Shown here: piece after piece, positions 53,286 to 62,513 of the stretch
How positions within the stretch are numbered: position 1 is the stretch's first letter
Layout of the letters: each line of letters opens with the position of its first letter
Origin: Sandarakinorhabdus sp. AAP62
GTDB taxonomy: Bacteria; Pseudomonadota; Alphaproteobacteria; Sphingomonadales; Sphingomonadaceae
Direction: 5' to 3'
NCBI RefSeq assembly: GCF_000331225.1
Contig: NZ_ANFY01000010.1
Span: forward strand, 96,958-160,957
DNA length: 64,000 nt
The notes under the pieces: generated by a model
What the model saw: only the letters and a program-made list of their open reading frames with translations
The model's database searches: none
What the model was told of the DNA's origin: nothing
Program-made: the position numbers and the translations under genes

Positions 53286-54559
53286 GCTTCCACCCCCACC
53301 GGAATCACGTGGCCGGTACGCGGCAACAGGCTCTTCAGCAGCGGCCCGGTCATGATCGTCGTTACCACCGCCATCACCACCAGCATGGTGAAGACATTGG
53401 GCGGGATGACACCAAGATCACGCCCGATATTGAGCACGATCAGCTCCATCAGCGCGCGGGTGTTCATCAGGCTACCCAGCACCGCGCTCTCCGCCGGCGT
53501 GTAACCGCTCAGCCGTGCCGCGCCATAGACGGGGATGATCTTGGCGAGGATGGCCATCGCGAGGATGATCGCCAGCCAGCCCAGATCAGCGAGGCCCAGC
53601 CCGAGCAGATTGGTGCGCAGGCCGGTATAGGTGAAGAACACCGGCAGGAAGAACACCAGCACGAAGCCGCCGACCTGGCCCTTCCATGCGCTGACGAACG
53701 TCGGGTGGCGGTGCATGATCAGCCCGCCGAGGAAGCCGCCGAAGATGGCGAAGATGCCGAGCTTGTAGGTGCAGATGGCGAGCCCGAAGGTCATCGCCAG
53801 CATGGCGGCCATCAGCGTGGGATCAAGCCGGCCGCCGCCGGGCGGGAAGGCTGCCACCAGCCGGCCGGCCAGCGGCGCCAGCACGACCCGCGCGATGATC
53901 AGCAGCATGGCGATGCCGGCCAGTTGCAACGCCAGCCCTTCGCCCGAGAACCGTGCCGCCGCCAGCGCCGAAATGGACGCCAGCAGCACCCAGCCCGCCA
54001 CGTCGTTCACGGCAGCGGCCGCGATCGCCACCACGCCCACCGGCCTGTCGGTCAGCCCGAACTGGGCGAGGATGCGGCCCAGGATCGGCAGTGCCGTGAT
54101 CGCCAGCGCATTGCCGAAGAACAGGGCATAGAGCAGCGGATCGATCCCGGGCGCGAGGCTGGGCGCGGTGATCCAGCCCAGCACCAATCCGCCACCCAGC
54201 GGCACCAGCACCGAGGCGGCGGCAATCAGCAGCGCGCCCTTGCGGTGCTGGGGCGTCTGCAAATGGCCGAATTCGAATTCCATGCCGATCTGGAACATCA
54301 GCAGGGTCAGCCCGATCTGGCTGATGATGGTGATGGCCGGGGCCGGCGTGGCGCCGAACAGCGAGATCGACAGTGCCGGTGCCAGCGCGCCGAGCAGCGA
54401 GGGCCCCAGCATCAGGCCGGCGACAATCTCCCCCACCGCGCCCGGCTGGCCCAGCCGGCGGGCGACGATATTGAGGCTGCGGGCGGCGCCGATCATGATG
54501 ATCAGCTGCACCAGCACGCTGAACAACAGATCTTCCCCGGCGTGAACGCTGCTTGTCAT
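53282..54559 (-). CDS. Cation:proton antiporter (CPA2/Kef type)
   Basis: A 425-residue polytopic protein of the monovalent cation:proton antiporter-2 (KefB/NapA-like) family. It has about twelve hydrophobic segments. The conserved RRLGQPGAVGEIVAGLMLGPSLLG and the ion-binding segment ALAITALPILGRILAQ, then AAAAVNDVAGWVLLA (ND motif), are present. It lacks the C-terminal RCK/TrkA-N domain of KefB/C. Placed between a sodium/sugar symporter and a halogenase, it may balance sodium or protons during sugar uptake; this is inference. Confidence 0.9.
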   Translation of the reverse strand: MTSSVHAGEDLLFSVLVQLIIMIGAARSLNIVARRLGQPGAVGEIVAGLMLGPSLLGALAPALSISLFGATPAPAITIISQIGLTLLMFQIGMEFEFGHLQTPQHRKGALLIAAASVLVPLGGGLVLGWITAPSLAPGIDPLLYALFFGNALAITALPILGRILAQFGLTDRPVGVVAIAAAAVNDVAGWVLLASISALAAARFSGEGLALQLAGIAMLLIIARVVLAPLAGRLVAAFPPGGGRLDPTLMAAMLAMTFGLAICTYKLGIFAIFGGFLGGLIMHRHPTFVSAWKGQVGGFVLVFFLPVFFTYTGLRTNLLGLGLADLGWLAIILAMAILAKIIPVYGAARLSGYTPAESAVLGSLMNTRALMELIVLNIGRDLGVIPPNVFTMLVVMAVVTTIMTGPLLKSLLPRTGHVIPVGVEA

Positions 54560-54586
54560 GCGGCTGGCATAGCGTCGCTGTGCCGG

Positions 54587-56182
54587 TCAGGCAAAGCGCC
54601 ACACAATCGCAGCCGTGGCGATCAGCAGGGCAATGGCCTGATAGCGATAATTGGCCCACAGGGGCGTGTGCGCCAGCGCGGCGGTTTCGGCATCGAAGAA
54701 ACCGCGATTCCACAACAGGCCGTCGGTCTTTTCCGGCGGCGGCGGCGGCGCGGTGAGCGAGCCCACCACCATCGCCAGCGCCGAGCCGGCCAGCAGGATG
54801 GGCGCCACATGCAGGAAATGGATCTGCACGCTGCCGGTGACGTTGATGGCGAAGAACAGGCCCAGCCCGATCATCAGCCCGGCAGAAATGGCCCAGCTTG
54901 CCCCCCGCGCATTGGCGCGCGGCCAGAACAGGCCGATCAGGAACACCGCGACGATCGGCGGCGCGGTGTAGCTCAGCGCGCCTTGCAGATATTGCCAGAC
55001 ACTGCCGAAGCGCTCGATCTGCGGCGCAACGACAACCGCGACAGCCAGGAATATCAATGTCGCCAGCCGGCCGGTGAGCACGAGCTTCTTGCCATCCAGA
55101 TCCGGATTCCAGTGGCGGGCGAAATCCATGGTGAACAAGGTGGCCGCCGAATTGAAGGTGGAGGCCGTGGCCGACATGATCGCCGCGAGGAAACCTGCCA
55201 CCACCAGCCCGAGCAGGCCATTGGGCAACAGATCGAACATCAAGGTAGGATAGACGAGATCGGGCGTCTTCAGCGCCGGATAGAGCAGGATGGCGCAGGT
55301 GCCGGGGAGCACCATCAGCCACAGCACCGGCAGTTTCAGCAGGCCGGCGAACAGGCTGCCCCAGCGGCCATGATCGATGTTGCGGGCAGACAGGACGCGC
55401 TGCACCATGAACTGGTTGGTGCACCAGAAATAGAAGCCCAATATGGGCACGCCGGTAATCAGGCCGGTCCACGGCACCGAGGCATCATCGATCGGGCGGA
55501 TCAGCGACAGCTTGGTGGCGGGCACGGCGGCGATGATGTTGCTCCAGCCGCCAACCGCATCGAACGCGGCGAACGACAGCACGACCGCCGCGCCGAGCAG
55601 GATCACCGCCTGCAGCACTTCGGTATAGAGCACCGCCTTCAGCCCACCGACGATGGTGTAGATACCGGCCAGCACCGCCAGCGCCATGATCATCTGCCAC
55701 AGCGGCACGCCGGGAAAAATGAGGGAGAGCATGAGCGCCCCGCCATAGAGGGTGGCGGCCTTGTCCACGAACACCGACAGGAAGATGGTGAGGGCCGAGA
55801 AATAGGCGCGCGTTCCCCGGCTGAAGCGGCGTTCGAGGAACTCCGGCATCGTGTAGACCTGCGCGCGCAGGATGAACGGCAGGAAGAAGATGCAGAAGAA
55901 CACCAGGATGACACTGGCCATCCACTCGTAGTTGTAGACTGCGATGCCGTTGGCATAGGCGGCGCCAGCCAGGCCGATGAGCGTGGCCGAGGAGATGTTG
56001 GAGGCGAGCAGCGACAGGCCGATGACGGGCCACGAACTGTCCCGGCTGGCGAGGAAGAAATCAGTGCCGCTCGCCTGCCGGCGCCCGGCCCACAGCCCCA
56101 GCCCAATCACCACCAGCGCATAAAGGCCGATCACCGCCCAATCGATGCCGGCCAAGCCGCGCGCAAAAACATCTCCAGCCAT
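54587..56182 (-). CDS. Sodium/sugar symporter (SSS family, SGLT-like)
   Basis: A 531-residue sodium:solute symporter. It has about thirteen to fourteen hydrophobic segments and SSS signatures such as GTDFFLASRDSSWPVIGLSLLASNISSATLIGLAG, YTMPEFLERRFSRGTRA and ILGFYFWCTNQFMVQRVLSARN, which resembles SGLT-type sugar carriers. It probably imports glucose or maltose released in the periplasm. The apparent long open frame upstream is an antisense artefact; ATG 56182 is the true start, divergent from a flavin monooxygenase. It leads the symporter - antiporter - halogenase 2 run. Confidence 0.9.
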   Translation of the reverse strand: MAGDVFARGLAGIDWAVIGLYALVVIGLGLWAGRRQASGTDFFLASRDSSWPVIGLSLLASNISSATLIGLAGAAYANGIAVYNYEWMASVILVFFCIFFLPFILRAQVYTMPEFLERRFSRGTRAYFSALTIFLSVFVDKAATLYGGALMLSLIFPGVPLWQMIMALAVLAGIYTIVGGLKAVLYTEVLQAVILLGAAVVLSFAAFDAVGGWSNIIAAVPATKLSLIRPIDDASVPWTGLITGVPILGFYFWCTNQFMVQRVLSARNIDHGRWGSLFAGLLKLPVLWLMVLPGTCAILLYPALKTPDLVYPTLMFDLLPNGLLGLVVAGFLAAIMSATASTFNSAATLFTMDFARHWNPDLDGKKLVLTGRLATLIFLAVAVVVAPQIERFGSVWQYLQGALSYTAPPIVAVFLIGLFWPRANARGASWAISAGLMIGLGLFFAINVTGSVQIHFLHVAPILLAGSALAMVVGSLTAPPPPPEKTDGLLWNRGFFDAETAALAHTPLWANYRYQAIALLIATAAIVWRFA

Positions 56183-56245
56183 TATGGCCCATCCCCTTTT
56201 CCCTTGGGTGCCATGGCAGGGCGAGGCGGGCAATGGCGCGGCGGC

Positions 56246-56258
56246 ACGTATTCGTATG
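56246..56258. promoter_or_regulatory. Candidate operator in the symporter/flavin-monooxygenase intergenic region
   Basis: ACGTATTCGTATG at 56246-56258 shares 10 of 13 positions with ACGTATTCACGTG at 50663-50675, including the first eight. It sits in the 123-base divergent promoter space of the symporter gene. It could be a second site for the LacI-type protein encoded at 50761. Based on a word match only. Confidence 0.45.
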
Positions 56259-56305
56259 CAAAGCGAGAGGTGGCGCGGCGGCGGCTTGCCCCTAGGATGC
56301 CGCCC

Positions 56306-57628
56306 ATGAGCCCATTTCCCGTAGCCCTGATCGGTGCCGGCTGTTCCGGCTTCACCACCGCCAAGCGCCTGCGCGACGAAGGCATCGCCTTTGACTGGTT
56401 CGAAGCGTCGGACCGGATCGGCGGCAACTGGGCCTATAACAACCCCAACGGCATGAGCAGCGCCTACCAGTCGCTGCACATCGACACCTCGAAATGGCGG
56501 CTGCAGTTCGCGGAATATCCGGTGCCGGCCGACTGGCCGGATTTCCCGCACCACAGCCTGATCGCGCAATATTTCAACGATTATGTCGATCATTTCGGCC
56601 TGCGCCCCCTGGTGCAGTTCGAAACGCCGGTGACCAGGGTGGCGCGGCGGATGGACGGTACCTGGGATGTGACCACCAGGAATGGCACCCAAATCTATCG
56701 CGCCGTCGTTGTGGCCAATGGCCACCACTGGAGCCCGAACCGCCCGGTGTGGGAGGGCGAGTTCAACGGCGCCATCATCCACGCGCATGATTATCGCACG
56801 CCGTTCGAACCGCTGAACCTGATCGGCAAGCGGGTGATGGTGGTGGGCCTTGGCAACAGCGCCGTCGATATCGCCTCGGAACTGGGCCAGCGCAGCATCA
56901 CGGAAAAATGCGTCGTCTCCACCCGGCGCGGTGTGTGGGTGCTGCCCAAATATTTCAACGGCGTGCCGGCCGACAAGCAGGCGGCGCCGCCGTGGCTGCC
57001 GCTGCCGCTGGCGCGCTGGATCGGCCGCCGCAAGGTGAAGAGCCTGGTGGGCAACATGGAAGATTATGGCCTGCCCACGCCCGATCACGAACCGCTGGAC
57101 GCCCACCCGACGGTGAGCGGCGAGTTCCTGACCCGGGTGGGCAGCGGCGACATCGCGGTGAAGCCGGCCATCGCCCGGCTGGATGGTGACGGCGTGGTGT
57201 TCACCGATGGCAGCCGCGAAGTGCTGGACGCGATCATCTGCGCCACCGGCTACAATATCGAATTCCCGTTCCTCAGCGCCGAAGACGCGCGCGTAACCGA
57301 CAATCACATCCCGCTCTACAAGCGCATGGTGCAGGCCGATCCGGCGCTGCACGGCCTGTGGTTCATGGGGCTGGCGCAGACGCTGCCGACGCTGGTCAAT
57401 TTGGCCGAACAGCAGTCAAAGCTGCTGGCCGCCTATCTGGCTGGCCGCTATGCGCTGCCGTCGCCACAGGAGATGGCGCACACCATCGTGGCCGAGGAAA
57501 AACGCTACCAGGGCCATTATTACGCCAGCCGCCGCCACACGATGCAGGTGAATTTCGAACCTTATGTGGCCGATCTCGCCGCCGAAATCAGGCGGGGGGC
57601 GAAACGGGCGCCGCGTCTGGCGGCGTGA
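56306..57628 (+). CDS. Class B flavin-containing monooxygenase (FMO-like)
   Basis: A 440-residue FMO-type enzyme. It shows the FAD site ALIGAGCSGFTTAKRL, the FMO identifying motif FNGAIIHAHDY (FxGxxxHxxxY), and the NADP motif VVGLGNSAVDIAS. It oxidises a soft nucleophile (N or S) or a ketone; substrate unknown. ATG 56306 follows AGG at proper spacing and begins MSPFPVALIGAG. It is the only gene on this side of the divergent promoter containing the candidate operator, so it may be regulated with the sugar symporter. It overlaps the convergent MATE gene by 41 bases. Confidence 0.88.
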   Translation: MSPFPVALIGAGCSGFTTAKRLRDEGIAFDWFEASDRIGGNWAYNNPNGMSSAYQSLHIDTSKWRLQFAEYPVPADWPDFPHHSLIAQYFNDYVDHFGLRPLVQFETPVTRVARRMDGTWDVTTRNGTQIYRAVVVANGHHWSPNRPVWEGEFNGAIIHAHDYRTPFEPLNLIGKRVMVVGLGNSAVDIASELGQRSITEKCVVSTRRGVWVLPKYFNGVPADKQAAPPWLPLPLARWIGRRKVKSLVGNMEDYGLPTPDHEPLDAHPTVSGEFLTRVGSGDIAVKPAIARLDGDGVVFTDGSREVLDAIICATGYNIEFPFLSAEDARVTDNHIPLYKRMVQADPALHGLWFMGLAQTLPTLVNLAEQQSKLLAAYLAGRYALPSPQEMAHTIVAEEKRYQGHYYASRRHTMQVNFEPYVADLAAEIRRGAKRAPRLAA

Positions 57629-58979
57629 GCGGCGCACGGCCGAGCAGGATGAAGCGGCCCCACAAGGACAGCGCCGAAACCGCGCTGGCCAGGATGATCG
57701 CCCAGATCAGGCCATCGACACCGCCGCCGCTCTTCACGCCCAACCAGTACGCCAGCGGCATCATCACCACCACATAGGAAAAGACGTGGATCACCGCCGG
57801 CGCCCGGATGTCGGACCGGGCGCGCAGCGATTGCGCCGCCACCACCTGCAAGCCATCGGCCACGAAGAACAGGCTGGACAACACCATGGCGCTGGCGATG
57901 CCGGTGATGACGGCAGCTTCGCGCGAGTAAGCTGTGGCAATCGCATCGGGGAACAGCCACACGCCCACCGACACGACCAGCAGCGCGGCCGTCGTCACGC
58001 CAAAGCCCTGGCCCGCCGATGCCAGCATGGCGCGGGCGTCGCGCGCGCCATAGGCCCGGCCGACCAGCACGCTGGTCGCCACCGAAAGGCCCAGTGGTAC
58101 CATGAACACCAGCGCCGCCACGTTGATCACCACCGCCCAGATCGCCACGGCCGTGGCGCTGATCCAGCCGGCAAAGATCGCCATCGCCGAAAAGGCCAGG
58201 CTTTCGATGAAATAGCTCACCGCCGCGCCATAGCCGACCGCGCGCATCGCCTTGGCCGCGCGGGGATCGTGCGGCGCCGGGGCATAGACGCCCAGTTCGC
58301 GCGCCCGGCGCCAGCGCAGGATGACCACGGCCAGCACCGCCAACAGGAACAGCCGGCTGGCAAAGGTCGCCCAGGCGCTGGCGGCGGCACCGCTCACGCC
58401 GAAGACATTGCTGCCCGGCACCAGCCAAAGATTCACCGCCAGATTGACGATATTGGCCGCCCACATCGCCACCATGCCGGGAATGGCGCGGCCATGGGCT
58501 TCCAGCCAGAACAGCCCGGCATCGGCGACAATGATCGGCACCAGCGAAACCGCCTGCACCTGCAGCACCAGCGTCGCGCCTTCGGCCAGGCCCGGCGCCA
58601 TGTCGAACGCCACCAGCATCGGCCCGCCGGCGACGAACAGGAACAGCGCGCAGGCCAGCGAAATCCACGTGGCATAGGCCAGCCCGCGCCGCAGGATCGC
58701 CCCGGTATCGGCCTCGCGGCCTTCGCCGATGGCCTGGCTGGTCATCACCTGCACGCCCGACAGCAGGCCCAGCGCCGTGGTCAGCACCACGCCGGTCACC
58801 GCCCAGCCCAGCGCATGATAGCTCAGCTCCCGCGCGCTGTAGCGGCCGACCACGATCGTATCGACCAGTCCCATCGCCATGATGCCCAGCCGCGACGCCA
58901 CCACCGGCGCTGCCAGTTTCAGCAGCACCGGCAGGCCGTGGCCTGTCGTCTCGTCATTCGGGGCCGTCGCGGCCGTCAT
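57588..58979 (-). CDS. MATE-family multidrug/metabolite efflux transporter
   Basis: A 463-residue twelve-helix exporter of the MATE (NorM) family. The N-terminal APVVASRLGIMAMGLVDTIVVGRYSARELSYHALGWAV and the second-half repeat GLSVATSVLVGRAYGARDARAM are the paired family signatures. It expels cationic compounds using a sodium or proton gradient. It is not clearly linked to its neighbours. Its end overlaps the FMO-like gene. Confidence 0.93.
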   Translation of the reverse strand: MTAATAPNDETTGHGLPVLLKLAAPVVASRLGIMAMGLVDTIVVGRYSARELSYHALGWAVTGVVLTTALGLLSGVQVMTSQAIGEGREADTGAILRRGLAYATWISLACALFLFVAGGPMLVAFDMAPGLAEGATLVLQVQAVSLVPIIVADAGLFWLEAHGRAIPGMVAMWAANIVNLAVNLWLVPGSNVFGVSGAAASAWATFASRLFLLAVLAVVILRWRRARELGVYAPAPHDPRAAKAMRAVGYGAAVSYFIESLAFSAMAIFAGWISATAVAIWAVVINVAALVFMVPLGLSVATSVLVGRAYGARDARAMLASAGQGFGVTTAALLVVSVGVWLFPDAIATAYSREAAVITGIASAMVLSSLFFVADGLQVVAAQSLRARSDIRAPAVIHVFSYVVVMMPLAYWLGVKSGGGVDGLIWAIILASAVSALSLWGRFILLGRAPLTPPDAAPVSPPA

Positions 58980-59040
58980 GCATCCTGTCCTCGGGCGGAA
59001 AAAAGCCGCTCCGGATACAGGGGACGCGGGATTCGGGCAA

Positions 59041-59625
59041 TCAGCGTTTGCGGGCAGGCTGCCTGGGCGGCGTCGCGTCCGGCTTGGCGGCCATGATGGG
59101 CGCCGGCGTCAGGCGGCAGCCGCGGGCCTTCATCACGCCCTTGATGTAGCTGCGCCGCAGCTGCCCGGCGAGCCGCGCGGCATTGGCCTGGCGGGCGGCC
59201 TTGTTGGCGCCGGTCAACTGCCGGATCACGCCCTGGCCGGGAATCAGGCTGCCGGTGATGCCCTCGGCACTGTCGAACAATTGTTCCACCGGGCTGCGGC
59301 CCTTCTTGCCGGCCAGTGCCGGATCATCGACATCCGGGCCCACCAGCCTGGTCATGCGATTGACCTCGGCATTGAGCTGGCGGCAGTTGCGCAGCGATTT
59401 CACGGCATAGGGATCGGCCATGATCGCCGCCAGTTCCGGCGCGATCTTGGGTTTCACCACATTGAGGTCGCGCAGCGGCCGGGTCGCGGCGCGGCCCAGG
59501 GCGTCGTCCACCCCGCCCTTGTCGGGCCCCAGCACCTTTTCGGCTCCGCTGTTGCTGGGCGGCGGCGGTGGTTCGGGCGCCGCCTGAGCCATCAGCAGCA
59601 CCAGCAGGGCAGTCGCAGCGTTCAT
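59041..59625 (-). CDS. Uncharacterised exported protein
   Basis: A 194-residue protein that I do not recognise. It begins with a short signal-like stretch (MNAATALLVLLMAQAAP), then a Pro-rich tract (EPPPPPSNSG) and a mostly helical, charged body with one Cys pair far apart (RNCRQLN, ARGCRLTP). The start ATG at 59625 was chosen to begin the signal peptide. It lies between the MATE gene and folE on the same strand, with small gaps on both sides. Possibly a periplasmic protein; function unknown. Confidence 0.7.
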   Translation of the reverse strand: MNAATALLVLLMAQAAPEPPPPPSNSGAEKVLGPDKGGVDDALGRAATRPLRDLNVVKPKIAPELAAIMADPYAVKSLRNCRQLNAEVNRMTRLVGPDVDDPALAGKKGRSPVEQLFDSAEGITGSLIPGQGVIRQLTGANKAARQANAARLAGQLRRSYIKGVMKARGCRLTPAPIMAAKPDATPPRQPARKR

Positions 59626-59686
59626 GGCTGCAGGTTGGACCGGCCAGCGTTGGCCCGCAAGCCTCGCCAAGCCCCGATGGCCGTGG

Positions 59687-60310
59687 TCAACCCTTGCCCA
59701 TCAGGCGCAGCACTTCGGTGCGGCTGCTGTGATCGTTGCGGAATGTGCCCATCATGCGGCTGGTGGTCATCACGACACCGGGCGTCATCACGCCGCGCGC
59801 CGACATGCAGGCGTGCGTTGCCTCGATCACCACGGCAACGCCAACGGGATCAAGATGCTGCTGGATGCAATCGGCAACTTCGGCGGTCAGCCGTTCCTGC
59901 ACCTGCAGGCGGCGGGCAAATCCGTGCAGCACGCGCGCCAGCTTGGAAATGCCCACCACCCGGTTGCGCGGCAGATAGGCGATGCTGCCCTTGCCGATGA
60001 TCGGCGCCATGTGATGTTCGCAGTGTGACTGGAACGGGATGTCGCGCAGGATCACGATCTCGTCATAACCGCCCACCTCGGCAAAGGTGCGCGACAGGTG
60101 CAGGCCGGGATCTTCGGCATAGCCCTTGGTATATTCACGCCACGCCTTGGCGACGCGCTTGGGCGTGTCGAGCAGACCTTCGCGGGTCGGATCATCACCG
60201 GTCCAGCGGATCAGGGTGCGGATCGCGTCTTCGGCTTCGGCCTGCGGAATGGTGATGAAATCGGCCGGCGCCGGCGCGTCCATCGGGCTGTCGTCGTCAT
60301 AGATCGTCAT
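59687..60310 (-). CDS. folE: GTP cyclohydrolase I (FolE type IA)
   Basis: Converts GTP to dihydroneopterin triphosphate, the first step of folate synthesis. At 207 residues it is complete. The zinc ligands are in FQSHCEHHMAP (Cys and His) and ATHACMSARGV (Cys). The conserved GKGSIAYLPRNRVVGISKLARV and QERLTAEVADCIQ blocks are present. The 170-base gap upstream, to the typA stop, contains no gene and no clear intrinsic terminator. Confidence 0.97.
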   Translation of the reverse strand: MTIYDDDSPMDAPAPADFITIPQAEAEDAIRTLIRWTGDDPTREGLLDTPKRVAKAWREYTKGYAEDPGLHLSRTFAEVGGYDEIVILRDIPFQSHCEHHMAPIIGKGSIAYLPRNRVVGISKLARVLHGFARRLQVQERLTAEVADCIQQHLDPVGVAVVIEATHACMSARGVMTPGVVMTTSRMMGTFRNDHSSRTEVLRLMGKG

Positions 60311-60480
60311 CGGGGAAACTCCAGCTCGAGAACGGCGCCGTCATGGCCTCCGCCTGGCCCGCTGCGGCCAATGGGAACAACAGGATGCGCGGCCTAGGCC
60401 CATCGGGCCGTGCCGGCAATCGTCCCATTGTCGCAGCAGCGACTGCAGGTCGCGGCAGGAAATTTCCAGTGACTTAAAGT

Positions 60481-62316
60481 TCAGCTGGCCTGCTTGGCGC
60501 GGCTGGCGCGCTTGCGCTCGTGCGGATCGAGGTGAATCTTGCGCAGGCGGATGTGATTGGGCGTCACCTCCACCAGCTCGTCCTCGTCGATGTAGGCGAT
60601 GGCCTGTTCCAGCGTCAGCTTCTTGGGCGGGGACAGCTGAATCGCATCATCCTTGCCGCTGGCGCGGAAGTTGGTGAGCGCCTTGGACTTCAGCGGGTTC
60701 ACCTCAAGGTCTTCCTCGCGGGCGTTCTCGCCGATCACCATGCCCTGGTACACCGATTCGCCCGGGCCAATCATCAGCACGCCGCGCGGTTGCAGATAGC
60801 CCAACGCATAGGTGACGGCTTCGCCGCTTTCGGTGGAGATCAGCACGCCGTTGGCGCGGCCCGAAATCTGGCCCTTGTAGGGGCCATATTTTTCGAACAG
60901 CCGGTTCATGATGCCGGTGCCGCGGGTATCGGACAGGAATTCGCCGTGATAGCCGATCAGGCCGCGCGACGGCGCCGAGAAGGTGAGGCGGGTCTTGCCG
61001 CCGCCGCTCGGGCGCATGTCGGTCATCTCCGCCTTGCGCATCGCCATCTTCTCGACAACCGTGCCGGAATAGGCCTCGTCCACGTCGATGACGACGGTTT
61101 CATAGGGCTCGGTGCGCTTGCCGGCCTCGTCGGTGCCGAAGATCACGCGCGGGCGCGAAATCGACAGTTCGAACCCTTCGCGGCGCATCGTTTCGATCAG
61201 CACGCCCAGCTGCAATTCGCCGCGGCCGGCCACTTCAAACGCGTCTTTCGACGGCAGTTCGGTGATGCGGATCGCCACATTGCCTTCGGCTTCGCGGGCC
61301 AGGCGATCGGCGATCATGCGGCTTGTCACCTTGCTGCCGTCCTTGCCGGCATAGGGGCTGTCATTCACGCTGAACGTCATCGACAGGGTCGGCGGATCGA
61401 TCGGCTGGGCGGCCAGGGCCTCGGTCACGCTCTGCTCGGCGATGGTATCGGCCACGGTGGCCTTGGTCAGGCCGGCCAGCGCGATGATGTCTCCGGCCAC
61501 GGCTTGATCGACGGCAACGCGCTCGAGGCCGCGGAAGGCAAAGATCTTCGATGCACGGCCGACTTCGGCCACCGTGCCGCCGGGGTTCAGGGCATGGATC
61601 GGGCTGTTGACCTTCAGCGTACCCGACATGATGCGCCCCGTCAGGATTCGGCCCAGGAAATTGTCACGGTCCAGCAGCGAAACCAGCATGCGGAACGGGG
61701 CTTCCGGATCGCCGCTGGGCGGCGGCACATGATCGGCAATCTTCTGGAACAACGGCTTCAGGTCGCCGGAACGCACATCGTCGGTCGGCCCGGCATAACC
61801 GCCACGGCCGGAGGCATAAAGCACCGGGAAATCGAGCTGGTCGTCATTGGCTTCCAGCGTCACGAACAGATCGAACACTTCATCCAGCACTTCGGAGGCG
61901 CGCGCATCCGGACGGTCGATCTTGTTGACGACGACAATCGGTCGCAGGCCCAGCGCCAGCGCCTTGCCGCACACGAATTTGGTCTGCGGCATCGGGCCTT
62001 CCGCGGCATCAACCAGCAGAATCACGCCATCGACCATGGAAAGGATGCGCTCAACCTCGCCGCCGAAATCGGCGTGGCCGGGGGTGTCGACGATGTTGAT
62101 GTGATAAGGGTTGCCATCGGCATCCGCCCACTCGATGCTGGTGCACTTGGCCAGGATGGTGATCCCGCGTTCCTTTTCCAGGTCGTTGGAATCCATGGCG
62201 CGTTCGGCCACGCGCTGGTTGTCGCGGAAGGTGCCCGACTGGCGGAAAAGCTGATCGACCAGGGTGGTCTTGCCATGGTCGACGTGCGCGATGATCGCGA
62301 TGTTGCGGGTGGACAT
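60481..62316 (-). CDS. typA: Ribosome-associated translational GTPase TypA/BipA
   Basis: A 611-residue EF-G-like GTPase that assists 50S assembly and stress adaptation. GTPase motifs are [17 protein letters not shown] (G1), [16 protein letters not shown] (G3) and [15 protein letters not shown] (G4); the C-terminal TypA-specific region includes [22 protein letters not shown]. The long apparent N-terminal extension is an antisense artefact; ATG 62316 gives [15 protein letters not shown]. It is divergent from a RodZ-like gene across 197 bases. Confidence 0.97.
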   Translation of the reverse strand: MSTRNIAIIAHVDHGKTTLVDQLFRQSGTFRDNQRVAERAMDSNDLEKERGITILAKCTSIEWADADGNPYHINIVDTPGHADFGGEVERILSMVDGVILLVDAAEGPMPQTKFVCGKALALGLRPIVVVNKIDRPDARASEVLDEVFDLFVTLEANDDQLDFPVLYASGRGGYAGPTDDVRSGDLKPLFQKIADHVPPPSGDPEAPFRMLVSLLDRDNFLGRILTGRIMSGTLKVNSPIHALNPGGTVAEVGRASKIFAFRGLERVAVDQAVAGDIIALAGLTKATVADTIAEQSVTEALAAQPIDPPTLSMTFSVNDSPYAGKDGSKVTSRMIADRLAREAEGNVAIRITELPSKDAFEVAGRGELQLGVLIETMRREGFELSISRPRVIFGTDEAGKRTEPYETVVIDVDEAYSGTVVEKMAMRKAEMTDMRPSGGGKTRLTFSAPSRGLIGYHGEFLSDTRGTGIMNRLFEKYGPYKGQISGRANGVLISTESGEAVTYALGYLQPRGVLMIGPGESVYQGMVIGENAREEDLEVNPLKSKALTNFRASGKDDAIQLSPPKKLTLEQAIAYIDEDELVEVTPNHIRLRKIHLDPHERKRASRAKQAS

Positions 62317-62513
62317 GCGGGGCTTCCGGATCAATGGGGCGGGGGTAATGCGGGCAAGATCGCCATGCTTGCGCCGGCAATATCGGCTGCGCCCATAGGC
62401 CAAGCCCGGCCCAAGGGCAAGCACAGGGTCTGCCCGTGCTCGTGGCCCCTGCTGCTGCAGTGCCGCATTTCGTGCAAGGCCGGCCCGCAAATGATTGACT
62501 TCAGGGAATGACA

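Noticed and set aside
53309..56305. Very long plus-strand open frame leading into the flavin monooxygenase gene
   Set aside because: It lies antisense to the antiporter and symporter, is rich in His, Gln and Arg without any domain, and arises from the codon bias of GC-rich genes. Only the part from 56306 is a gene.
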